Source of the DNA: Sinomonas cyclohexanicum
Lineage (GTDB): Bacteria; Actinomycetota; Actinomycetes; Actinomycetales; Micrococcaceae
Length of the DNA: 64,000 bases
NCBI RefSeq assembly: GCF_020886775.1
Contig: NZ_AP024525.1
Location: 3,658,001 to 3,722,000, forward strand
Direction of reading: 5' to 3'
In this document: piece by piece, positions 16,089 to 23,894 of the stretch
Numbering within the stretch: position 1 is the first letter of the stretch
Layout: every line of letters starts with the position of its first letter
Made by a program: the position numbers and the translations under genes
Notes under the pieces: generated by a model
What the model saw: the letters and a program-made list of their open reading frames with translations, nothing else
What the model was told of the DNA's origin: nothing
The model's database searches: none

Positions 16089-17549
16089 CTACTCGATCAG
16101 CGTGTGCTTGTGCGCTGCGGCGTCAAGGCCCGCGTACTCCGCCTCGGCGAGCCTGGCCTCTTCCGCCACATCGACCTTGCGGGTGAGGAGCCAGTACAGG
16201 ACGGCTGAGACGGGCAACCCGATGAACAGGGAGAGGTCCGCCCCGTCGATGGCCTTGGCGATCGGACCCACAAAGAGGGTGCCGGCCGAGAAGAACGGGA
16301 TCATCACCACGAAGCCGACCAGGTAGGCGATGATGCCCGGCCAGCCCCATCGGCCGTAGATCCCGTTGGGCTTGAAGATCTCCGCGACCGCGTAGTGGCC
16401 CTTGCGCACGATGAAGTAGTCGGTGAGGTTGATCGCGGTCCAGGGGATGAAGAAGTAGAGGACCAGCAGCAGGAAGTCGTTGAAGTTGGCCAGGAAGTCG
16501 GCGGAGGCGATGTTGGCCAGGACCACGGAGATCGCGGCGGTCACGCCGATGGTCACGATGCGCAGGGTCAGGGTGGGCTCGATCTTGCGGATACTGTCGA
16601 TCGAGGAGATGAGTGTCAGCGATCCGCCATACATGTTCAGTGCGGTCACGGACACCAGGCCGAGGGCGGCGATGATCAGGGCGATCGAGCCGAAACCCGG
16701 GAAGAGCCTGTCTGCGGTGGCCGCGATCGACGGGATCGTGTCGAAATCCTTGCCTGCGGCAGCGCCAATGAAGGCACCCAGGAACATGAGCCAGATCCCG
16801 CCGAGAGAGCTGCCCCAGAACGTGTACCGGAAGGTGTGTCCAGCCGTGGTGGGCGGCAGGTAGCGGGAGTAGTCCGAAACGTAGACCGCCCAGGAGATCT
16901 GGTAGCCCGCGGCGACGCCAAGCTGGGCGAGGAATGGCACGGACTGGAAGTCCCCGAGGTTGAACGTCGACGCGGGCACGTCGAGATGCGTGAGCGCGGC
17001 AACCGTCAGCAGCACCAGCATCGCGACGGTGAGGTAGGTCAGGTACCGCTCGGCCCGATGGATGAGGTCGTACCCGAAGAGCGCGACGACCACCGCCACG
17101 ATGGTCACGGCCCAGAACCACAGGTCATCGGAGCCGACGTGCACAGAGGCCCCGATCGCCTGCCCGGCGAGGACGGTGTTGAAGATGTTGAAGCCCGCGT
17201 ACTGCAGGTAGGCGAACAGCCAGACCATGAGGGCGCCGACGTAGCCGAACTGCGGGCGGGACTGGATCATCTGGGGAAGCCCAAGGTGCGGACCTTGCGA
17301 TGAGTGCGCGGCCATGAACAGGGTCCCCCCGAGGACTCCAACCGCGATGGCGATCATCGACCAGATGAGGTTCCCGCCAGTGGTGATGCTGATGAGTCCC
17401 ACAGCCAGCGTGCCGATCTGGGCGTTGCTCATGAACCAGAGCGGGCCGATGCTGGAGACCTTCCCATGACGCTCATCGAGGGGCACATAGTCAATCGAGC
17501 GGACTTCGAGTCCTCGGCTTCCCTGGGGCTGACCCGTGGAGCTGGACAT
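16089..17549 (-). CDS. NCS1-family nucleobase:cation symporter
   Basis: 486 aa, about 12 membrane helices. The N-terminus DYVPLDERHGKVSSIGPLWF is typical of NCS1 permeases that import cytosine, purines, allantoin or related bases. The start is ATG 17549 with AGGAG and six bases spacing; earlier in-frame ATG codons lack a ribosome site. Gene order (a MFS carrier upstream on the same strand) suggests a nutrient-uptake locus, but no catabolic enzyme is adjacent, so substrate is open. Confidence 0.85.
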   Translation of the reverse strand: MSSSTGQPQGSRGLEVRSIDYVPLDERHGKVSSIGPLWFMSNAQIGTLAVGLISITTGGNLIWSMIAIAVGVLGGTLFMAAHSSQGPHLGLPQMIQSRPQFGYVGALMVWLFAYLQYAGFNIFNTVLAGQAIGASVHVGSDDLWFWAVTIVAVVVALFGYDLIHRAERYLTYLTVAMLVLLTVAALTHLDVPASTFNLGDFQSVPFLAQLGVAAGYQISWAVYVSDYSRYLPPTTAGHTFRYTFWGSSLGGIWLMFLGAFIGAAAGKDFDTIPSIAATADRLFPGFGSIALIIAALGLVSVTALNMYGGSLTLISSIDSIRKIEPTLTLRIVTIGVTAAISVVLANIASADFLANFNDFLLLVLYFFIPWTAINLTDYFIVRKGHYAVAEIFKPNGIYGRWGWPGIIAYLVGFVVMIPFFSAGTLFVGPIAKAIDGADLSLFIGLPVSAVLYWLLTRKVDVAEEARLAEAEYAGLDAAAHKHTLIE

Positions 17550-17711
17550 GCGGTTCTCCTCATGAGTGTCCTGCGGTGCACCTCCCGAGCGAGACACTCT
17601 GACGTGCGCAACGCATCGCTCCAAAGTATGCGCGCAAAACTGCACACGCCCAGATGCCAGAGCACCAGAAATCGAGTCGGCAGTACGTAGTCACGCGCAC
17701 AGCCGCAGACG

Positions 17712-17750
17712 ACGGCGGGCCCCGCACCTTCCCGGTGCGGGGCCCGCCGT
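17712..17750 (-). terminator. Perfect 17-bp terminator hairpin after the MFS gene
   Basis: ACGGCGGGCCCCGCACC (17712-17728) and its exact complement (17734-17750) with a 5-base loop, just downstream of the MFS stop at 17765. Confidence 0.85.
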
Positions 17751-17764
17751 TCGCTGGGGGAACC

Positions 17765-19192
17765 TCAGTCGGCCAGAGTGGCCCCCACAGCGGGCGCCGG
17801 GGCGCCCGCGGAAGGCGAGGACGCGGCGTCGTCCGCGTCAATCCCGTCCGCGGCCTGGCCGCCAGCCTTGGCGAGCGACATGCCCTTGGTCTCCTCGGCG
17901 AGGAACAGCGAGAGGACGAACCCGCAGGCGGTGAGGACGGCGGCCACGATCATGGTCGGGCCGATCCCCCAGCCGGCGAGGGCGAACGGCAGGCCGAACG
18001 TGCCGATCGCTGCGCCGATGCGGCTCACGGCGGTGGTGATGCCGACCGCCGAGGCGCGGACGCTCGTGGGGAACAGCTCGGACGGGTAGGCCCACTCGAG
18101 GATGCTCGGGCCGCCGGAGAACAGGCCGTAGGCGAGGAAGCAGGCCACCACCACGCCGACCGGGGCGGACGGCGCGAAACCGAGGACGAACAGCGGGATC
18201 GCCATGAGGGCGAAGCACCAGATGATTAGCGGCCGGCGGCCCCACGTCTCGATGAGCTTCAGTGCGGGCAGGCAGCCGATGAGGAAGACGAGGTCGATCG
18301 CCATGGAGCCCAGGTTGGAGGCATTGCCCTCGCCGAGGCCGAACGCGGAGAGGATGGTGGGCCCGAACGTGAAGATCGCGAACAGCGGGCCGACCTGGAA
18401 GAAGTAGAACCCGGCGCAGAAGACGATGCGCTTGAGGTAGATCGGCTGCAGCAGGATCTTGAGGTCCACCTTGCCCTGCTCGGAATCGTCCTTGGCGGAC
18501 TCGAACACGACGTGCTCCACGCTGAGCTGGTCGGCCAGGGCGGCGCGGAGGGCGGACTTGGCGTCCTTGACGCGGCCGTGGTGCAGTAGCCAGCGGGGCG
18601 ACTCAGGGGTGCCGAGGCGCAGGAGGAGCACGATCACGCCGAGGAAGGCGGAGGAGACGAGCATCCAGCGCCACGACTCGCCGCCGAAGAGCTCGAACAT
18701 GACGTAGCCGACCACGGAGGCCAGCGCCGCGCCGATGAACCAGCCGACCTGCAGGACGCCGAGCATCTGGCCGCGGCGCTTGCGCGGGAGCCACTCGGCG
18801 AGGAGGGAGTTGGCGATCGGGTAGTCGGCGCCGATGGCCAGGCCCATGATGAATCGGGCGACCACGAGCTGGACGGAGTCCTGGACGAAGAACTGCAGCA
18901 CGGAGCCGACCACGAGGACCCAGAGGTCGATCGTGTACATGAGCTGGCGGCCGATCTTGTCCGTGAGCGGGCCGAGGAAGACCGCGCCGAGGAAGATGCC
19001 GACGAGCGCCGCGGCGCCGATGAGGCTCGTCTCAAGCGGGGTGGTGTGGAAGTCCGCGGTGATGCCGATCAGCGCGATGGCGATGATGCTGAGGATGTAG
19101 CCATCGAGGATCGGGCCGCCCATGCAGGCGGCGACGAGTTTCTTATGGAACCTGGTGAATCGCGCCTCGTCAATGGCGGCGTGAATGTCCAT
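17765..19192 (-). CDS. MFS transporter, sugar/metabolite:H+ symporter type
   Basis: 475 aa with 12 predicted helices. The loop motif GPLTDKIGRQLMY and the PESPRWLL sequence after helix 6 mark the sugar-porter/aromatic acid or phosphate symporter superfamily. The ATG at 19192 has AAGGAG upstream; the frame is open 20 codons further but without a ribosome site. The Ala/Pro-rich C-terminal tail is cytoplasmic. A TGATATATCA palindrome lies 62-71 bases upstream of the start and could be the site of the GntR regulator beyond the insertion sequence. Confidence 0.85.
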   Translation of the reverse strand: MDIHAAIDEARFTRFHKKLVAACMGGPILDGYILSIIAIALIGITADFHTTPLETSLIGAAALVGIFLGAVFLGPLTDKIGRQLMYTIDLWVLVVGSVLQFFVQDSVQLVVARFIMGLAIGADYPIANSLLAEWLPRKRRGQMLGVLQVGWFIGAALASVVGYVMFELFGGESWRWMLVSSAFLGVIVLLLRLGTPESPRWLLHHGRVKDAKSALRAALADQLSVEHVVFESAKDDSEQGKVDLKILLQPIYLKRIVFCAGFYFFQVGPLFAIFTFGPTILSAFGLGEGNASNLGSMAIDLVFLIGCLPALKLIETWGRRPLIIWCFALMAIPLFVLGFAPSAPVGVVVACFLAYGLFSGGPSILEWAYPSELFPTSVRASAVGITTAVSRIGAAIGTFGLPFALAGWGIGPTMIVAAVLTACGFVLSLFLAEETKGMSLAKAGGQAADGIDADDAASSPSAGAPAPAVGATLAD

Positions 19193-19253
19193 CGTGCTCC
19201 TTTGCAGCGACTGGCTGTTCGCGTCGGACGTCTGCTGACGACCTGACGACACT

Positions 19254-19263
19254 TGATATATCA
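19254..19263 (-). promoter_or_regulatory. TGATATATCA palindrome upstream of the MFS gene
   Basis: A 10-bp perfect palindrome in an AT-rich pocket (19250-19275) upstream of the MFS start. Size and symmetry fit a GntR/FadR-type operator; an alternative is simply the -10 region. Confidence 0.4.
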
Positions 19264-19339
19264 GAACATAGAGTGCGCTCTGTCACAGTGTCAATCGGTG
19301 ACGCGTGGAGGCCCCGCTCGGAGGCGGGGCGCCGCTCCC

Positions 19340-19750
19340 CTACCGCGTCCGGGACGGCACGCGGATGAAGTGCGGGGCGGGAAGCACGACGGCGCGGCTC
19401 ACCACGGTTGCCGGGGCCGGCGCCAGGATACCCGGCACAGCCGGGCCGGCCGTGGTCGCGGAGATGGGGCCGGCGGGGGCGGCGGCCTGCCACGGCAGCA
19501 CCGGCGAGGCGGAGGCGAGCGGACCGCCCGGGACCGCGCCGAGGAGGACCGTGGTCAGGAGGGTCAGCGCGCAGACCGCCGCGGCGAGCGCCGCCGGCAG
19601 GCCGCCGCGGACTGGGAGCCACTGCGCAGTGCGCCCCCGCGCGGCGCGCACGGATGCCGCACCCGCCCGGTGTGCGGGGTGCCCGTGGGGGACGAACATG
19701 GTGATCGTGGCGCGGTGCGCCGCCGGTCCTGCTGCCGCGTGGGCGCGCAT
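19340..19750 (-). CDS. Possible small membrane protein, 136 aa
   Basis: The minus-strand frame from ATG 19750 has GAGAGGCGG a few bases upstream. It has a basic N-terminal region and a single clear hydrophobic helix (LPAALAAAVCALTLLTTVLL) followed by an Ala/Pro-rich extracellular-looking tail ending HFIRVPSRTR. No family is recognised. In DNA this GC-rich long frames arise by chance, so the call is tentative; if it is not a gene, about 640 bases here are empty. Confidence 0.4.
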   Translation of the reverse strand: MRAHAAAGPAAHRATITMFVPHGHPAHRAGAASVRAARGRTAQWLPVRGGLPAALAAAVCALTLLTTVLLGAVPGGPLASASPVLPWQAAAPAGPISATTAGPAVPGILAPAPATVVSRAVVLPAPHFIRVPSRTR

Positions 19751-19834
19751 GGGAATCCGCCTCTCGCTCAGGGCCCCCAGCACGTCTAGCATCCAGCGTC
19801 CGCCCGTGCGGCTGGGGCGTCAAGGTCGGGGCGC

Positions 19835-19850
19835 GCCGGCCGGGTCAGAC
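19835..19850. repeat. Left target-site duplication of the insertion sequence
   Basis: GCCGGCCGGGTCAGAC, identical to 21578-21593, directly abuts the left inverted end. Confidence 0.85.
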
Positions 19851-21577
19851 CTGAGTCGTGCCACTTGCCTTAGTGACCTGCAATGAGTCCAAGCGTTGTC
19901 AGGATTTCCTGAGCTGTCGGGGGAATGTTGGGCTCGAGGGTGAGGCGTTGGCCGTTGACCTCGATTGTTGCCGAGCGGACGGGACGCAGCGTCTGGACGA
20001 GCTTCTTGATGCTCACGCCGGTGGCGTCCTGGAGGTGGCGGGCGATCGCGAGGGCCGCGAAGACCACGGTGAGGTGGGCCTCGATCGCCTCGCGCTGGTG
20101 GTGGAAGACGGGCCGGGCCTTCAGGTCGGACTTGGTCATGCGGAACGACGCCTCGACCGCCCAGAGGTCGTGATAGGCGCCGATCACCGCGCTGCCGCTC
20201 ATCGTTGCCTCGGGCAGGCTGGTCACGTAGCCCTTGAGCCCTGCGAGCTGGCGGGCCCGTTCGATGGTGGTCTGGTCCAGGGCCTTCTCGGCGCCGGTGA
20301 CCTTGAGGAACCTCGCCTTCTTCAAGGGAGTGGCGCCGGCGGCGATGCGTTCGGCCTTCTCGACCATGAGGTTGATGGTGCGCCGGTCGCGCTTGGCCCG
20401 CTTGAACGAGTACTGGTAGACGATCCGCCGCTCCCGCGCGTCCTTCCCGGTTCCCAGCGTCCTGACGGATTCGAGGATCTGCCCGTCCTCGAACCAGTCC
20501 CCGTGGGCTTCGAAGTGCTCGGCGAGGTCATACGGGGCCTTGGTCAGGCGGGAGCCGACGATGAAGGAGAACCCGGCGTCCTCGAGCGCGTTCAGGTTGC
20601 CGGCCGAGAGCATCCCGGCGTCGGCGACCACGACCATGTCCGTGACCCCATGCCTCTCCTGGAACGCCTTCAGCACCGGCACGAGGGTGGTGGTCTCGGC
20701 CTTGCGCCCGTCGAAGAGGTGCACCTCCAGCGGGAACCCGCCCGGGTCCACCAGCAGCCCGACCTGGACCTGCGGGTCCACGCGGTGCTCCTTGCTCATC
20801 CCGACCCGGCGCAGCTCGTCCTCGTCCTCGTTCGTGAAATGCAGGGTGGTCACGTCATACATGACCATCGCCGCAGGCCCTGTAGAGCGGACCGAGTGCG
20901 CGAGGCAGGCCTTGGCGATGATGTCGCGGTAGTCCTGCCTGCTGCACCGCTGCAGACAGCGGAACACTGTGCGCAGTGCGGGGGCCCTCACCCCGATCTC
21001 TTCGAGGACCCGGAGGGTGTCGGCCTTGGAGGTGGGCTCAACGAGCCTTGCGAGCACCAGGGATCTGAACGCCTCGTCGTCGAGGACATCGAATCCCAGA
21101 CGGGAGTACGCCTGGGCCAGGACGTCCCAGAGCACCAGCGATGCCGTTGCCACCACGCGCCCGCCGCCGGCTACGAGCCGTGGGCGCCCGCCGGGAGCGG
21201 CTACCGGCAACGAGGCAGCCGCTGTCCAGTCAGCGACGTCCTCGGTGCGCACCTCTACGCGGGGCAGCGGGCCGAGATCCAGCGTCCCCTGGCCGGGCCG
21301 GAGCCGATCGCGTGCCAGGTCCAGCAGCAGCGCCAGCTCGGCATCGGTATGGGCAGAACCCACATGATCGACCTCGACCACCTGGCCCCGGTCCTTGGCC
21401 ACGATCTGGACAGCGACCGCGCCCGAGGCCGTCCTGACCTTGCGCACGAACCTGGAAGCCACCCCCTGAGGCTACCTTTCGACAGGTTCTTAGTAACCAA
21501 ACCGTCCGACCGCAACAAAGAAACCGCAGGTCAGAGCACCATCAGCGAAAATCCGTCAACCGAGTGGCACGAGTCAG
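19851..21577 (-). mobile_element. IS1634-type insertion sequence (IS4-like group), 1727 bp
   Basis: Bounded by imperfect 17-bp inverted ends: CTGAGTCGTGCCACTTG at 19851-19867, and CTGACTCGTGCCACTCG read on the minus strand from 21577 to 21561 (15/17 match). It contains one transposase gene and is flanked by an identical 16-bp direct repeat. IS1634 of Mycoplasma is known for unusually long and variable target duplications, which agrees with the 16 bp here. The element lies exactly between the stop codon of the GntR gene and the MFS side, so it interrupts no frame. Confidence 0.9.
19870..21462 (-). CDS. IS1634-family DDE transposase
   Basis: A 530-aa DDE transposase. The first catalytic Asp is in AMVMYDVTTLHF, the second in MVVVADAGMLS, and the Glu lies in DLWAVEASFRMTKSDL (the YREK-like region of IS4/IS1634 elements). 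The C-terminal block HLTVVFAALAIARHLQ is also typical. GTG start at 21462. The frame is full length and undamaged, so the element may still be active. Confidence 0.9.
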   Translation of the reverse strand: MASRFVRKVRTASGAVAVQIVAKDRGQVVEVDHVGSAHTDAELALLLDLARDRLRPGQGTLDLGPLPRVEVRTEDVADWTAAASLPVAAPGGRPRLVAGGGRVVATASLVLWDVLAQAYSRLGFDVLDDEAFRSLVLARLVEPTSKADTLRVLEEIGVRAPALRTVFRCLQRCSRQDYRDIIAKACLAHSVRSTGPAAMVMYDVTTLHFTNEDEDELRRVGMSKEHRVDPQVQVGLLVDPGGFPLEVHLFDGRKAETTTLVPVLKAFQERHGVTDMVVVADAGMLSAGNLNALEDAGFSFIVGSRLTKAPYDLAEHFEAHGDWFEDGQILESVRTLGTGKDARERRIVYQYSFKRAKRDRRTINLMVEKAERIAAGATPLKKARFLKVTGAEKALDQTTIERARQLAGLKGYVTSLPEATMSGSAVIGAYHDLWAVEASFRMTKSDLKARPVFHHQREAIEAHLTVVFAALAIARHLQDATGVSIKKLVQTLRPVRSATIEVNGQRLTLEPNIPPTAQEILTTLGLIAGH

Positions 21578-21593
21578 GCCGGCCGGGTCAGAC
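21578..21593. repeat. Right target-site duplication of the insertion sequence
   Basis: GCCGGCCGGGTCAGAC, identical to 19835-19850. It contains the TCA that is the GntR stop codon on the minus strand. Confidence 0.85.
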
Positions 21594-22220
21594 GACACTG
21601 GCGATGTACCGGCCGAAGTTGCGCACGTGCGCATCCATGAGCGAGCCGGCGCGCTCGGGGTCCTTCGCGAGGATGGCCCTGAGGATCGGGGCCAGCTCCC
21701 GGATGTGGCCGACGACGAGCGGTCGCCTCTCGAGGACCAGGAGCCAGATCCGGGTGGAGAGGTGCCCGTACTGGCGCAGGGTGTCCTCGAGGTGGCCGTT
21801 GCCGGTGAGGGCGTAGATCACGTTGTGGATGGCGAGGTCTAGGCGCATGAGGTCGCCCTGGTCCACCTTCGCCTCGTCGATGGACTCCACGAGACCCAGG
21901 TACCGCTCGACCTCGGGCCTCTGGGCCTCCCGCAGGCTCTCCGCTGCCAGCCGCGCGCCGACGGGCTCGAGGATCTGCCGCACCTGGCCCACCTCAGAGA
22001 GGTCCGTGAGGTCGATCGGGGCGGCGAACGATCCCTTCCGCGGCTGCGTGACCACGAGCCGCTCGTGCTCGAGCCGGTGCAGGGCCTCGCGGATGGGCGT
22101 GCGGCCCATCTGCATCTCCTTGGACAGCTGCGACTCGTTGATCGACTCGTTGGGCCGGATGTCCAGCATGATGAGCCGGTCCGCGATCACCCGGTAGGCG
22201 AGGTCCGCAAGCGATTCCAC
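21588..22220 (-). CDS. GntR-family (FadR subgroup) transcriptional regulator
   Basis: A 210-aa regulator. The winged helix-turn-helix covers residues 1-70 (LSKEMQMGRTPIREALHRLE is the recognition helix region) and an all-helical FCD ligand domain follows, with metal-site type residues in LDLAIHNVIYALTGN. GTG start with GGAGG ten bases upstream. The insertion sequence abuts its stop codon. The FCD group usually senses small organic acids; the nearby MFS and NCS1 genes are the most plausible targets. Confidence 0.85.
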   Translation of the reverse strand: MESLADLAYRVIADRLIMLDIRPNESINESQLSKEMQMGRTPIREALHRLEHERLVVTQPRKGSFAAPIDLTDLSEVGQVRQILEPVGARLAAESLREAQRPEVERYLGLVESIDEAKVDQGDLMRLDLAIHNVIYALTGNGHLEDTLRQYGHLSTRIWLLVLERRPLVVGHIRELAPILRAILAKDPERAGSLMDAHVRNFGRYIASVV

Positions 22221-22344
22221 GGGCGGCTCACCTCCACTCGTCCTCGAGAGCCCAAGGACTCAATGTACCGGCACCGGCCGGGAACGGAAGCGATGCAGGA
22301 CGGCGGGTGGTCAGCTTATTGAAGCACGCGAACGTATCGCCGCG

Positions 22345-23811
22345 TCACGCGGACGTAGTCAAGAGCGCTTCTACACGATCACGCTGGGCCATGTCACCCG
22401 AAATAGCCAGTACCGCAGAACCGGCATGGGAGTAGCGATCGAGATGCTCTTTCAGTCGCTTTGCCACAGCAAACGATTGCCAAGGTGAAACTGCATTGCC
22501 GACCTGAGTGTACTGCGGGACTTCCACGCGCCGACGATGTGCGCCCGTGGTCTCCTTGCCCAAGAATTCGAAATTGTCGGGGAAGCCCTGAAAGCGAGCC
22601 ATCTCTCGGACAGTAAAGGTCCGAGACTCAGCCGGATGCACGTAATCATCTGGCAGCGAGACGACAGTCCGCGCGGGCCGCTCCGGGTCAAGCGCCTTCT
22701 GGCTGTGCTTCTTTGTACCCAGCTGCAGCATGATCTCGAGGAGCCGTTCCTCATCCGCGACCACCACCCCACGGTCGGTTGCGGACGATCTCAAGACTAC
22801 GGGATACCGCACGTCTTGAAGGAATGGTCGGGCGATATCTACCGCTCCTTCAGGGTTCGCAGCGATCCGACCTAGAATAGTTCGATCCACGCCAGCCTGC
22901 TGCATCCACCTATACAGCGAGAACCGGCGCGTGACCCGCTCACCGTGAGTGCGGCGTTGCTGGTTTGGCGCCAGATCCCCAAGCTTTCGATCAACGACCT
23001 CGCTAAACAGGCTAAGCCCCTTAAGGTACTGGAGATTTCGGTCGCTTCCGGGGATCAGGTCCCAGTTTGTGAGGTCGGCGATTGCGTCGCGGACCGTCCA
23101 GACGTCGGCTCGGTCCACAGTTGGCACCGGCGCCAAGTTTGGGATTGAAGCTACCTCGTCTCGAAACGCGGACTGCCACACCTCTTCCGAGACAGTGACT
23201 CGCAGGGAGTCCGCGATGTCTGAGCGTAGCGCGATAAGCATGAGCCGGGGACGATGCTGAGGCGCACCGTAGTGCATCGCGTTGACTTGCACGGGCTGGA
23301 CTCTGTAACCATAAGAGCCCCTCGTACTCAGGGCTTTGCGGAGCTGGGAGAAGGAAGACTCCTCGCCACGCTCAAAGCTGTTTCCCATTCCAAGCACATT
23401 CTCAATCACGACGGCCTTGGGCTGGGTGAACGCCACGAAATCGAGGTACTCCCAAGCGAGACGATTGCGGATGTCATCCTTGTTGCGCCGCCCAGCCATC
23501 GAGAACCCCTGGCATGGCGGCCCTCCCACGACAACATCGAGCTCTGCCGCCGCGAACACAGACATCACTTCGCGATCCTCGAGCACGTCAAGGAGTGGAC
23601 GAACGATGACCTTGCTCGAAGCCTGTTCAGAAAGCGGTGAGGAGACGTAGCGATCCCACACTCGGGGATCGGCGGCATCGCCGACGTAATTGTGGAAGAA
23701 CGTGCGTGCGGCCATGTCCGACTTCTCGACAGCAGCGACTAGCTCGCCTCCAGCGCGCTCCATGCCCAGGGAAAGGCCGCCGCAGCCCGCGAACAGATCC
23801 ACGAACTTCAT
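22345..23811 (-). CDS. C5-cytosine-specific DNA methyltransferase
   Basis: 488 aa with all main m5C methyltransferase motifs: I (VDLFAGCGGLSLGMERAG, residues 4-21), IV (GGPPCQGFS, catalytic Cys100), VI (ENV at 137-139), VIII (PQHRPRLM), IX and X (QVGNAVSP near 436). The region between VIII and IX, which normally contains the target-recognition domain, is long. It is last in a four-gene minus-strand block, 83 bases after the HerA-type gene. It would mark host DNA with 5-methylcytosine; the site is unknown. No separate restriction gene is adjacent, so the partners upstream are the candidate effectors. Weak ribosome site; lower GC than the flanks. Confidence 0.9.
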   Translation of the reverse strand: MKFVDLFAGCGGLSLGMERAGGELVAAVEKSDMAARTFFHNYVGDAADPRVWDRYVSSPLSEQASSKVIVRPLLDVLEDREVMSVFAAAELDVVVGGPPCQGFSMAGRRNKDDIRNRLAWEYLDFVAFTQPKAVVIENVLGMGNSFERGEESSFSQLRKALSTRGSYGYRVQPVQVNAMHYGAPQHRPRLMLIALRSDIADSLRVTVSEEVWQSAFRDEVASIPNLAPVPTVDRADVWTVRDAIADLTNWDLIPGSDRNLQYLKGLSLFSEVVDRKLGDLAPNQQRRTHGERVTRRFSLYRWMQQAGVDRTILGRIAANPEGAVDIARPFLQDVRYPVVLRSSATDRGVVVADEERLLEIMLQLGTKKHSQKALDPERPARTVVSLPDDYVHPAESRTFTVREMARFQGFPDNFEFLGKETTGAHRRRVEVPQYTQVGNAVSPWQSFAVAKRLKEHLDRYSHAGSAVLAISGDMAQRDRVEALLTTSA

Positions 23812-23894
23812 GACTCGAACATATCTACGAACACCATCTCTTGATTCTCACACAATCGCCCCGGACGCGTCCAGGCAACACGCGACGGCCCAGC

